Below are positions 15,195 to 27,030 of a stretch of DNA of 64,000 nt, piece after piece. The notes beneath the pieces are model-generated. The model saw only the letters and a program-made list of their open reading frames with translations. It made no database searches and was not told where the DNA came from. The stretch is taken from positions 16,154 through 80,153 of the forward strand of contig WTXI01000168.1 of NCBI GenBank assembly GCA_022376515.1. The letters run 5' to 3'. A program made the translations under genes and the position numbers. Numbering within the stretch: position 1 is the stretch's first letter; each line of letters begins with the position of its first letter. The DNA is from Lactifluus volemus (taxonomy: Eukaryota > Basidiomycota > Agaricomycetes > Russulales > Russulaceae).

Positions 15195-15524
15195 ATGTTG
15201 ACCCCCTTATGTGCACCTGAAACTACACGCAGTCCGATCGGGTACGAGGCATTCGTGAGACATCTCATTGAGAAAGGGCACGCGAAGGAAATCGTTAGTT
15301 TCGTGCAGCGTTGCGACGCAAACAAGCACGTTGACCTCTATGTCGAGTGCGGAGAGTGCCAGGCTAGAGTGCGTATATCTTTGCATTGGTTCTCCCTCAA
15401 GTTACTAATTGGGGCGGTGCAGGAAGTTACGTGCTTCATGTCCCAATTCATTCATCGCCCAGAAATTGGATCAAATCGCATCTACGATGAAGTGAACCCC
15501 CAAGTCTTGCATCCTTATCGTTAA
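15195..15524 (+). pseudogene. Fragment resembling the C-terminus of VPS16
   Basis: The segment YEAFVRHLIEKGHAKEIVSF...RCDANKHVDLYVECGE (about 15240-15360) matches the conserved C-terminal region of Vps16, the HOPS/CORVET vacuolar tethering subunit. The ATG at 15195 and the residues after GEC do not fit the family. An intact VPS16 is about 2.5 kb and nothing upstream resembles the rest; upstream is an NLR fragment. It is therefore a displaced gene fragment. It could alternatively be a last exon picked up by an unrelated transcript. Confidence 0.65.
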
Positions 15525-15717
15525 GCTACTATGGTTCGCTCATCCTAAGTAACGCGTGACGAATCCCCGACGCCGCATTCGCTTTAGCTTATCTCTATTC
15601 CCTACTCTCTGAAGAGATCGACAGTATGCATACCAAAGAAGAACACACCCCACCAAAGCCCATCGAGAAAACAACATCCATCTTTTCCACTGCCAGTCAT
15701 CGCTTGGCGATGCCTGA

Positions 15718-18700
15718 CTATCCTTGTTTCGACTTGGACGAGCGCACGCTTCCACGGACCTGGGATCGGTCGTCCTCGTCACCCACATCCGTCCCGTGGC
15801 TAAGCTCATCGAACGAATAAGGCAGAGGAACCTCCCGCGTGATGCGATACTGGTCCATGTTGCCAAGGTGCTCATTCTCTAAGCGGTCTGTCCCGTTTGG
15901 ACATTCCCTCAGTCGGCAAGGCAAGTAAAAAAGGCGAGAAAGGACGTACAGACATTCCACTGACAACGTCGCAGTACTTCGAGAAGCGCTGCTATCCACG
16001 TGCGAAGAGCGAGGCTCGGTCCGCGTTTTGGTATGTAAATCACCCAAATGAAACGAATGAGAACGTTGGTGATCTGCACCCGCACGTCAGTTAAACAATC
16101 CTTCTTGGAAGTTATGGATCCCTTTACGATGGCAAGGTAGTAGAACTGTGTGTAGTAGTGTCACTGTCAGTGGGGTACATAACTGACGATGTGGTGGAAC
16201 ACACCGGAATGGAACTCGAGTAGAGAAGCTCTTGACGCAGAAACTTGAAGCGAGCATGTGGACGCAAAAGAGACCAATCCATAAGTAAATCCTAGTATCT
16301 AGCAGTCAGCCATTGATTCTCGCCTGAGATATTGAACTTGCCCATGATGAGGCATATATTGAATAAATGGTCCCGAGAAGGCAGAAAAACACGAAACTCG
16401 TGCCGCGACCAGCACCTTTCAATTGCGTCAATATTATCGACAGGGACTACTTCATGAAGAATTGCGCACCGTGATATCGCCACAAATAGTAGCACAAGTA
16501 ATACACGATCCCGGTGAGGTACTTGCCTGCCTAAGAATGACCTGATTAAGTTCAATAGCTCCGCAAGGGAAGAGACTGGAACGCACATTAACCAAATGGG
16601 TGATCAGTTGAGAATCCCACCAACGCCGAATGCTCTGTGCAAAGCGGGCCACAAACGGTAACACGCCGAGGACTAAAGGTATACCCCAGAGGGCCGGTTT
16701 ACCGCACTTGTGTATTGAGTTGGAGTGGAACCCTCGGGCATAAGAACACGCGACAAAGTAGCTATTGCTGAGAGAAAACGCCAAGGAACATAGCTGGTCT
16801 CTGGAGCGGTAGAGAATATTAACGATCAGAAGCTCCATGAGTCTCAGAGCGAGCGCACCCGAGCCAGAAGTCTGCGAACTGAATCGCACACCACTATCAG
16901 AGAGAGGCGAAGGGTAAAAAAATTGTGACAAGTGGCCTACCTCTACCCGACTGGATCCACTCCTCAGAAGCCGAGCCACTTCACGGAGGAACCACCACCG
17001 GCTTGCGCGGGACATGACAGGGAAGGGGTTGACCAACAGCACCACAACAAAGAGAAGCCAGATCATAGGCCATGTCCAGGGTTGGATGGTTGGAACCCCT
17101 ACACGAGCAAAGGAGAGCCAGAAGGCCCAGCAAAGGGTTGCGAAAGCAATGCAAGGTATCTACAACAAGGAGTTGTTTAGACTCTTACACGTGTCAGTGA
17201 GCCAATTCACCTCAAAGTACTCTCGATGATCAAGACGTGTTCTAATATCCAACTCTGTATATTTTATCGAGGGCGATTAAATATAGAGACGAAGTTACGG
17301 GACTCCTCACCGAAGATGAAAACGTAATTGACCCTCGAAGCATTCCAAATTAAGAGATTTGTGCCCACAAGGACCGCAAAAAGGCTGGGAACCTGGAAGA
17401 TCCCATAGATATACAGAAGGTTTTCCCATGATGGTATAGCAGATCGCGTTTGTTGCTGGAAACCTGAAGGATTTGAGCGAACGAACATTCCAAAACATTT
17501 AAGAACTTACAGCGCACGATTCCATCAATGAGGGCAGGAAATGCAAGAAGTGCGAGGCCTGCGCGGAAGGTGCTTGAATGATGAGTCTTGTGAGAGGACA
17601 CCGCGCGCAGGTGGACCAGGGCATTCTTCCTGTCACCCTTCGCTGTGTGAGGCATTATGAGAAGACAAACGTCGTCTTCGAAAATAGTCTCACCAAACCG
17701 AGTTGTGAATAGATCTTCCATCTCTTTTAAAAGCTCTTGCACTAAATAATCGGACGTGAAAGTGCATGGATCAACCTATGATAACAGACGATCAACGACT
17801 TCGTGGAAAGGAAGGGAGGACTGACCTTTTCCTTCATGTATATATCTTGTACCAGAACCTAGAGCCATGGCCTCAGAATTATCGATATGGCCGAGCTGAA
17901 TGACTATACCTACCCCAGTTACTTTCTCAAACTTCTTGAGCGCCTTTCGAAAACCAGTGATATTCAGAATCTGCCTCCTTTTGTCAGCTTTCAGAGAATT
18001 AACAGTTGAGAGTAGTCATACACGATAATTATTGAGGACCTCGAGAGCACGGTAGTGCTCTGTCACAGCACGCTTGAGCTGCCTGCGAGCGCGCAGGTAC
18101 TCATCTGGATTAAGCCTTGCCCCGCCCACAAGACGATGCGTATGAGGTTCCACTTCTGTGTCAGCGATGTGACCTTCGATCGGACCCAGAGTGTCCAACT
18201 GAGCGGACGTGCGCGAACGATCCCGCTTGGGGCCACTTGACCTAGCGAATGCAAGAAAAGCCATAGTAGACGTAGGAAGACGACCCTCTGGGTGAGCTTC
18301 CTTTGTCGAGAATGCCCGCCTGGTCAGCAGCGCATACATGAGATGATTGAAGACTAGTCACATGGAACAAACGCCGGTGATCTTTCAACTCCTCGAGTTG
18401 CTCCCGAAGTTCCAAGCTGCGCACGCGGGCTTCAGCCTCCCTCTCGATAAAGAAATGCTCAACCTTGGAAATCTCTAGATCGAACTTATTGAAAAATTCG
18501 AGCTCGACAGGCGACATAGGCTCAAGAATTTCCGAAAGCGTGAGTGGACGCGAACGTGTAGAAGATGACAGAGACGGTGTTTTCAGAACTAAAAAGAAAC
18601 CGTTCAGAAAAGACGTGAGAGTAGAAGGGGGAAATAACCACATCGTCCAATGGAGCGTTTGCGGAGGCCTTCCCGAAGGCGTAGACGGCGCGGTGTCAAG

Positions 18701-19406
18701 GGGGATGGTTGTATCTCCAGCGCCACTGGGGAGACAGTAGTATCCTGTTCAAGGCCCATGGGTGTTCGCGTGGCAGAATGCGTGTCGAGAGACGCCAAGC
18801 CTGAGGTCGTCACCTTGAGAAGAAATTTGGAAAGATGTACAGAAAAAAAGGTATGCCAAGTTTACTTCAAGTCTGCTGGAACCACTGGGACCCGCCTTTC
18901 TATTCAAACCCTTGAGCTCGATCTGGTCGTCGCGGGTATCAACAACTCTCAGTCGTTTCTGATTTTCATATTTCATGTTAGTCTCGTCGTCGGCTTCATG
19001 ACCCCCATCAACTAGGCCGTGACTGTGGCCTGTCGAGGGGCCTGCTCGGCCTGAAGAAGGACCTGGTGACACGTTCACGTAATTTCCAATAGAACTCTCT
19101 TTGTCCTGTCTGATGGCAGTGATTCGTTTTTTCAGGCCACGATAGTCGCTGTCACACGATCAACAGTTTGTGTACGACCCCATGAGACTTAAGCATGAGT
19201 TGGCACCTAGACGAGCACGTACATGTATGCTCGTTTCCATTCCGGTGCCTTTTGGACAGCAATAGCGCATCAGCAAAACTGATACTACATAACACTGAAC
19301 AAGGAATATACCTGCGCGTTGTCCAGATACCTATATTTCAGTCGTATGAGAGATCGGGGAATTGAGGATATGAAAAACGACGGAAGTGATACCTGGCAAA
19401 TTTCAT
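15718..19406 (-). CDS. SYG1: SPX-EXS phosphate transporter (SYG1/XPR1 family)
   Basis: Membrane phosphate exporter with a cytosolic SPX inositol-pyrophosphate sensor. The true start is a 14-nt exon (ATGAAATTTGCCAG, 19406-19393), followed by a 19-nt exon (19330-19312) and a 26-nt exon (19248-19223). Together they read MKFARYLDNAQAPEWKRAYI and continue as DYRGLKKRITAI from 19148, the SPX signature. Further SPX landmarks are VELEFFNKFDLEISKVEHFF, ELKDHRRLFH and RALEVLNNYRV. The membrane part includes HHSSTFRAGL, RSAIPSWENLLYIYGIF and ASRVNYVFIF. The EXS domain includes NPFPVMSRASRWWFLREVAR, GIPLVLGVLPFVARFAQSIR, GKYLTGIVYYLCYYLWRYH, TIYSIYASSW and RLENEHLGNMDQYRITREVP near the C-terminus. The gene has many introns. 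No disabling change was found. Confidence 0.9.
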
Positions 19407-20529
19407 CCTGAACTTGTCGGTGATCCACAAGTAACAGTACTTAGAGACGAACGAGTTTTGCGCCAGCCTGAGCCGGATCTTATTGGCTATCGGCTAAACG
19501 CACCACATCTCCGGTCACGGGTCTTTTTTTTTTTGAAATATATACAAATAACAAAGACACGCTCGACTACGCAAACTACAGCCTGGGGTGTGAGGGGGAG
19601 GCAGAGGTGTGGTCATGGTTCTAGGTCGAGGGGGTGCGGCGGGCGGTGACGGGGTGTTTTGGAAGGATCGGCAGAGCTTAGCCATGGTCCTGGGAGGGAT
19701 TGCCTGGGGCGAGAGAATTTGACGAGGGCTTCGCCCCCAATGCGGGTGCCGAAGATGATCCCGGTCACAGGTCCAGACCAATTTCACCCACGGCCGAGGC
19801 CGAAAAGCAACCAAATGAAAATTTACTACTCAGACAATTTCCGCGGGCCAAGCCAAATGTCATATCATGATGTACTGTACTTGAATCATATGCAAAGGTT
19901 TCCGAATAGCTATATAGATCTCGCTGTTTGGAATCAAGACGTAGCTTGTTTGAATTATTAATAAAGTGTTTCTTTTTTCTTCGCTTTTTGGCGCTTGTGC
20001 AAGCGGAAAAAATGTGGGAAAATGTGGATGCAAGTGCTAGGATTTCTGCCAGTGATCATAAGTGATGCCGCGGAGGTTGTTATTTCCCTCGTCGACTCAT
20101 TTATACGCTGAGACCAAACCTACTCGCGTTAACACCAATCCACGCTGCCCAGCCCCGAGTTCTGAGTCCCTTGGCAATCCATCAAAGTGATAGTGATCGA
20201 AACAGCGCTAATGCCACGACCGCATTTTGCCTACTGTAGATACACACCAGCCAATGGCAGTACCCATGGGCCCGGGATCCTACAAGTAGAATACACCGTG
20301 AAACATTGTTTTTCGTTAGTGTGGCCTCATACCATCTCACCGTTCCACCAAGACGTCGTGAAGATACACTTCTGAAACAACTGCCAGTGTACTTCAACCA
20401 ATAAAAAGGTGAATATTACTACCTCAGCCGTACTAGTACCATTATCTCATTCATTGGCATCGACCACTTACAATCTTACCATGGCTCCCTGCTTTGCTTT
20501 GTTGATCACTTATTGTCCTGTCTGTCTGC
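19407..20529. other. Intergenic, no recognisable gene
   Basis: Divergent promoter space between SYG1 and the NLR copy A unit. The sequence from 19590 to 19690 is GC/GT-rich. No conserved open frame. Confidence 0.5.
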
Positions 20530-20687
20530 TGTGCACATCACCTGATGCCTACGCGTCTATCGTCTATATCTGGTAATATTTGTGTGGACACGAGGCAGTA
20601 CAGATAAACATCATAGGGTTCCCCCCCCTTTGCAATAGCTTCTCTCCGAATCATCCCAGCGTGAACCAGCTCCTTACGGTTACCCCA

Positions 20688-23600
20688 ATGTCTCAGACGC
20701 CCTCAACGGCTGCCCCATCTTCCTCCTCTAATTTCCGATCTATTCTCGTTGCTGCATTGGAGGATTATAAAAATAAAACCAAGAATGACCTTCTCCAACA
20801 TGGACTCACAGACCAACTGGAACATTGTGAGTCTGCTGGCGCTATTCTCGATGCGCTCGACAAGCAGTTCCACATCCAACAATTCATTCAATCTCAAGTC
20901 GGATGTAAGAGCCTCAAACAGTGGCTAAGTGCTACCGCTACCGTCCTCTGTGCATTTTCTTCAGCCCTTGGACAGGGCATTGGCCTGGTAATCCTCTATT
21001 GGTCCCGTAATCAACAATTAGCACCCTAATCTTTCGTTTCACAGGCCTTCTCTCCTGCGAAGATCATTTTTGCGGGAATCGGTGTCCTTTTCATAGTGTG
21101 TATTTTTCCTTGATTCGTACAGTTGGTCCTGATACGGAAGTGTGTCAGGCGGTCAGGGATGTTAACGCAAGCGGAGATGTACTCGTTGGCCTCTTCTCGC
21201 GCATTGAGAATTGCTTTAAGCGATTCGAGACATATGCTCAAGCTCGACTGCCTGATTCAATGAGGGAATTCATGGTAAAGATGATGGTTGAGGTACTTGG
21301 AATTCTTGCTACTGCAACAAAAGCAATCAAGCAGCGATGGATCAGTGAGTGACTCGGAATACTTATGCACAGGTTGCACCTAATTGATCATCTTCAGAGA
21401 AATATCTGAAGACCCTGATCGGAAGGACAGATATCGAAGATGCGCTGAAAAAGCTTGAAAAGCTCTCAAGTGATGAGGCTCTGGTCGTAGCTGCGCAAAT
21501 CCTGAAAGTTACCCACGACGTCAAAGAGAGAGTAAACGAGGTCGTCAATAGTGCGCAAGACTCCTTCGAACTATTCACTATCTATCCTTAACATTAACTC
21601 TTTTAGTCGGAAGAGAGACAGCTGTAGCGGTGCATCGAATTGAGGATCATCTGGGTGGGCCCTCACGTTCGTCATCTCCCAACCTGTCTGCGGTCCGCTA
21701 GAGAAGCTCACACATCCACAGGAGATGAGGCCAGGGAGAAACTCCAACGATGGCTAGATCCTCCAGATCCATCTATCAATTATAACCTCGCACGCGACAT
21801 TCACCACGATGGCACTGCCTCGTGGTTCACTCGAGGCGAAGCTTTTGACCATTGGAAATCATCAGGTTCAGATTCCTTCTTATGGATTCACGGAAAGGGT
21901 ATATATCTTCTGTCTTTGATGTGTTAGCTATCACTAATGCTCTCTGTCGGGCTTGGTAGCCGGATCTGGCAAAAGTATACTTAGGTATTTCATTACCTGA
22001 CCTTCCGCATCCCGGGAAACTCATATTTGGGTCAAGTTCTTCAATCATCCACGAGACAAAGCATCTCTCGAACGACAAAGGATCGTGCACAGTCTTCTTC
22101 TTTTTTGACTTCAGGAACGAGGCGAAACAAACTTCCCGCGCTTTACTGTCATCATTTGTCGCCCAACTATGCGATCAATCTGATTCATTCTTCAAACACA
22201 TTTTCAGCCTATATTCCGCAAAAGGAAGTGCTAAACAACAGCCCAGTGAGGACACGCTGTTGCAATGCCTCAAAGACGTGATTTCGGGTTCCGGCCAAGT
22301 CCCTATCTACGTCACCATCGATGCTCTGGACGAATGTCCTAACATTTCGAAGGAGATTGGGGTGCCACCCCCACGTCGAAAGGCCTTGCAGATTGTGAAG
22401 GAGCTTGTTGAACTACACAATCCCAACTTGCATTTATGTGTAACAAGTCGTCCTGAGGCCGACATTCAAAGTGTACTCGAACCATTGGCATTCTTCAAGG
22501 TTTCTCTTCATGACCAAGATGGACAAAAGGAGGATATTTCTGAATACGTGCGCTCTGTGATCTATTCGGACGAAGAACAGGAGATGAAGAGATGGAGACC
22601 GGAGATAAAAGAGCTTGCTTTCAAGACATTATCTAAGAAGGCCGACGGAATGTATGAATATTCCTTCATATTCAGGACATTTATTCAGACTGTCCATAGG
22701 TTTCGTTGGGTTGCGTGTCAACTGGAAGTGCTACGGAAATGCCTCGCGCGGAATGTCGAGCGTGTGCTCGGAGAATTGCCGAAATCCCTGGACGAAACAT
22801 ACATACGTTTGCTGGAGGGAATCGATGAGGCAAACAGAGACGATGTCCATCGTCTGTTGCAATGTCTTGTGGTGGCGATTCGTCTGTCGAGGAACTTGCC
22901 GAGATCCTGGCGATTGACTTCGAGGATGCGGAAGGAATCCCAATGTTGAAGCCGGATTGGCGGTGGGAGGATCAAGGGAGAGGGCTTCAAGCAGCATGCT
23001 CAAGTTTAATCACCATTATTGATGACAGCTCAAGCGCCATTACTGACGATGGTTTAAGCGCCATTGTTGACGACGGTTCAAGTGCCATTACTGATGATGG
23101 TTCAAGTGACATTACCGACGACGGTTCAAGTCGGCCACTGCAGTCACGAGTTGTGCAGTTCTCGCACTTCTCAGTGAAAGAGTTTCTGACTTCGCCTCGC
23201 CTCGCTTGTTCAAGTCGAGATGTCTCACGGTATCATATTTCCCTCGAACCTGCCCATACAGTGCTCGCACAAGCCTGTTTAGGCGTCCTGCTGCGCTTCG
23301 CCGATGACAGGCATGCCCAAGAAACGGATGATTGGGGTATAGTACCTCCTATCCCCGGCTTTCCACTGGCAGATTACGCTGCTCGGCATTGGGCCATACA
23401 TGCCCAATTCGAGAATGTGTCGTCATACGTGCTGAATGGGATGAAATATCTCTTTGACCCTGAAAAACCCCACTTTTTGGCGTGGACTCGGATCACTGGC
23501 AAATTTTTCTACTTGTTCAAAAACGGACCGGAATCTCCTCAGGATCTCTGGTTATCAAACCCCGAAATAGAACGGACAATTGAATGGTCGCCCCTATACT

Positions 23601-24274
23601 ACGCCTCGCTCTGTGGATTTCATGACCTGGTAGAACACCTCATTTCCATGTGTCCCCAACATGTTAATGCCGTCAGTCGTGGTCTCTACCGGACACCATT
23701 ATTTGCGGCAGTGGCGAAGAATCACATCCAAATTTCGCGGTTACTCTGTCAGCACGGTGCAGAAGTGGATATTCGAGGATCCAAAAAGCAAACTGCACTG
23801 CACTGCGCATCGTTCTATGGAAATCGCCAATCGGTACAGTTGCTCCTTAGCTATGGTGCAGATCCAAACGTCCGGGATATTTGGGACCAAACTCCACTGC
23901 ACTCGGCAATCGAGGGTGGGAACCCCGACGTGGCTCGGATACTACTCGAGCTCAATGCTGATGCCAATGTTCGGAATTGCGACGACCGGATGCCATTATG
24001 CGACGCATCGCAGCGTGATCCCTTCGATATGGATCAAGCATTACCTGTACGCCATATAGATGTGAACGCAGGGGATAGCTTTGGGAGTACCCCGTTACAT
24101 CTAGCGGCCTCTATGGGGGGGGATCGGAGGCTCGACGCCGCACGTGTATTGTTGGAGCATGGTGCAGACACAGAAGCTGAGGACATCTACGGCGTGACTC
24201 CATTCCAACTTGCGTCATTGTCGGGACATGACAAATTAATGGAATTGCTGTTAGAATATGGTGCCAAGCATTGA
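20688..24274 (+). pseudogene. NLR copy A: Goodbye-NACHT-ankyrin gene with a frameshift
   Basis: Same exon plan as copy B: Goodbye domain (LVAALEDYKNKTKNDLLQHG, SPAKIIFAGIGVLF, RVNEVVN), linker, NACHT with P-loop AGSGKSIL near 21959-21985 and Walker B YVTIDALDEC, then ankyrin repeats to 24274. Near 22885 the sequence ATTCGTCTGTCGAGG lacks 7 nt present in copy B (ATTCGGCCCCTCGCTGTCG). This shifts the frame just after LLQCLVVAIR, so the NACHT part ends early (ORF to 22949) and the ankyrin part lies in another frame (22862-24274). It also has a 24-bp minisatellite that copy B lacks. It may be a pseudogene, or it may be expressed as two separate polypeptides. Translation from a second start near 22862 is possible but unsupported. 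Confidence 0.8.
23021..23130 (+). repeat. 24-bp minisatellite inside NLR copy A
   Basis: About four and a half units of the type GATGATGGTTCAAGTGCCAT encode the repeat DDGSSAIT. Copy B has only a short ESRSSSSG stretch at this place, so the array expanded in copy A or was lost in copy B. The unit length is a multiple of three, so copy number can vary without a frame change. Confidence 0.85.
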
Positions 24275-24756
24275 GGGAAAACCGTAGTGGCCATTGATAG
24301 TAGATCTACTCTACTAGTACTAGTACTAGCACGCTCAAAGATATATATGAATCCTACCTTTCCTTCGCGTCAAATTTCTATTAGTATGTTTTTGGTTAAG
24401 TTTGGCTGGCGACATAGTCGGAGTTGACTTGGACTCGGAGATGTGGTATCAGACCATTGGTTCCCACCAATGTCGAAAACCGAACAGCCCAATGACTTGT
24501 TGAACATATACAGTATTGCTAGTGAGAGCCTCTCTTTCAAAGTGGTGAAGATTACAAAGTCGTGGTACAGCAAAATTTTCCCAGATCATGATCATCCCAG
24601 TGGTATGTCATAAAGATAACATCAAATCAGCTCAAAATGGAGGGCCTCAAACTATATACTGTACTCGACGCAGATAATAACTAGCTACAAAAAGTGGGTG
24701 ATGAACACACAACACAAAAAAAAAGCCACCAAAAAAGGGATAAAAGAAAAAAAGAT

Positions 24757-26870
24757 TCACCTCGCATAAGGGTGGTATCCGTGTTGTCCACGATTCGTGA
24801 TCCGAGCAGGCCCCGGGCCTTGATTCATCCCCGGACGACCTCCCCGTCCTGCACCTCCCCCCATCATACCACCCATATTCTGCCGCATGCCCATACCTCC
24901 CATGCCTCCTCCAGCTCCAGCCATCGCAACAGCAGCAGCTGCCGCTCCCATCCCTCCTCCCGCGACCATACCTCCTCCCATACCCCCGCCGCTCGCACCT
25001 CCCATACCGATCGGGCCCATCCCGAGACGCATCCCACCGACACCGCCACCCATACCCATGTTACCAGCCATGCCGCCAGCGGTCGCCGCCGCCATCGGTG
25101 TCATACCAGCTACGCCGCCGCCACTCATTCCCCCCATACCGCCCATACCAAATCTGCCCATGCCCATGCCCATACCCATCATGGGGTTGAAACCCCCCAT
25201 CATGCCCATGCCTCCCCCCATCATGGCCCCATATGGCGTGCCCATCCCATTCATCATCCGTTGATACATCATGGACATATCGCCCGCACCCGTGTTGTTC
25301 ATGGCCATAAAAGGCATACTACCGCCCATCGCAGCAGGATTACCGACGGCAGCCTGACCGGCGTTGAAGTTGTTGCCTGGCGAGGCGGGATTATGTCGTT
25401 GTTGATCACGCTGGCTACGTGGTTGTGCAGTCTTTACTTCAATCTAAATCGAGATATCAGACTGGGTAAACAGAAAGACACAAAGAGGAACAAGTATCTG
25501 CTTGTCATCAAGGATGAGTCCCAGCTTGCCAACAAGCTGAGAGTCATTGCTGTTGTCCTCAAACGTAACAAACCCGAATCCTTTCGATCGACCCGTCTCG
25601 CGATCGACCATGACCGTGGCATCGACCACCTTTCCGAAGTTGGTAATGAAAGTACGCATAGAGTCCGCGGTGGTCTGGGGTGCCAACCCACCCACGAAAT
25701 ATCGCGTATTGCGTAGATGCTCCTCTCGTGGAATCGCCCGTTTTGGGTCAATCTGTCTATATATATCAGAATCGCAGGGTGAGGTTCAAAAATGGCAGCA
25801 CACAGACGGCCTTTCCATCCAAGAAATGTTCCCGGATCATCACAGCGTTGACCGAAGCTGGATCTTCAAAGGTGAGGAACGCAAAGCCGCATGACTTGCC
25901 ATCCGCGTCTCGGACGATCGTACAGGCGTCGACTTTGCCAAACTCGGAAAAGTAATTTCGCAAGCCCTCTGGTCAAAGATGAAAACAACAACAACAACAA
26001 CAACAACAACAAAGAGACGATCACGCACGCCACCACACGATTCAGAGAGTTAGCAAAATGTTTCAACAATGACATTGGCAAAAAGAGGGGGGGAGAATAA
26101 AAGGGTGAAACGAGATAAAGTACCATCTGTTGTATCCCAGGATAAGCCGCCGACAAACATCTTGCTGTAATGAGGTGGCGCATAGTACCGCAACGGAGGT
26201 AATCGACAGAGGTGGAGAGATGCAGAGCAGAGCGTAGGCGTAGGCATAGGCATAGGCAAAGCAAAGCGACATAGCGGAGAAAGATAGGAGTAAGTGTTGA
26301 CATCTTGGTAGCAAGATATGGAATAAAGAGAATAACGTGAGGCGCGAGGCCATCCAAGCTAGCCATAACATCGAGGGAGTGTAGCAGAGGGAGAAGACTC
26401 GTACGCGTGGACACTACTGCTAAAGTAGTAGCTGGACGCACTGTTTTCCGTAGGACAAGGACACGACTTATAACACACACACTCGCATACGAACAGACAT
26501 GACGGACCGACCACCACGATGGGGGCAGCCACCAAACGGATAGAATGAGGAGATTGGAGCACGCACCCTTCATCTTTCATCTCTGACGGCCTAACCGGCC
26601 GTGCTTGCCCATCGACAATAACAACAGCTCCTCCTGATGTTAATGCTGCTGACGCTGTAGTAGTCGGAGAACCAGACGGAGCGCCGGTCTGGTTAAATTG
26701 GGCGAGACGAGCGGCATCGAGGCGAACCCGTTCCTGACTGGGCGTCTGACGATACGGCGACGAAAATTGCTCTGCAACTGCGCCGAGTACGATAAAGGGG
26801 TTCCCGCTCCATTGGAATTGGGTTTTGGGGGCAAGGTGGCATCAGCGGAGGACCCTGTCGTGGACGAATC
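24757..26870 (-). pseudogene. 5'-truncated copy of the HRP1-like RNA-binding protein gene
   Basis: Collinear with the intact gene at 31216-33658: the Gly/Met-rich C-terminus (25329-24757), RRM2 (GGLAPQTTADSMRTF.TNFGK) and RRM1 (RNYFSEFGKVDACTIV). The duplication breaks off at 26870, so the start codon, first exon and acidic/Thr-rich N-terminus are missing. A 1-nt deletion near 26780 (CAACTGCGCC against CAACCTGCGCC) also shifts the frame in the remaining N-terminal exon. No promoter is expected. The long plus-strand Pro/His-rich frames here are shadows of the Gly/Met-rich tail. Confidence 0.88.
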
Positions 26871-27030
26871 TTGTTTAGTGTCAAATAGTATCACTTTGGA
26901 AGCTCTTTAGAGGCCTCTAAAAGCGGTCTAATGGTGATAAATTAGAGGTATTTAGAGGGGGGTCAGTTAAAATCGATATATGGGAATTTAGAGCTAATTA
27001 GCCGATTTTAGCACTGATGGCCACTTGCCA
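26871..27030. other. AT-rich duplication junction with a 16-nt palindrome
   Basis: About 160 bp present only between the two duplicated units. It holds the perfect palindrome TTTAGAGGCCTCTAAA (26906-26921) and further TTAGAG motifs. It may be the footprint of the event that created the duplication. Confidence 0.55.

Larger units (their letters stand above)
20530..26870. repeat. Tandem segmental duplication, copy A (about 6.3 kb)
   Basis: From CTGATGCCTACGCGTCTATC near 20543 to GACGAATC ending at 26870 this region is collinear with 27031-33326 and highly similar throughout, including intergenic DNA. It contains NLR copy A and a 5'-truncated HRP1-like copy. Confidence 0.9.

Noticed and set aside
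19312..19346. SYG1 seemed to start with CTG instead of ATG
   Set aside because: A 14-nt upstream exon with ATG and proper splice sites supplies the start.
24694..25716. 340-residue His/Ser/Thr-rich frame (and the similar one at 31231-31845)
   Set aside because: Shadow of the Gly/Met-rich tail of the HRP1-like genes on the other strand.
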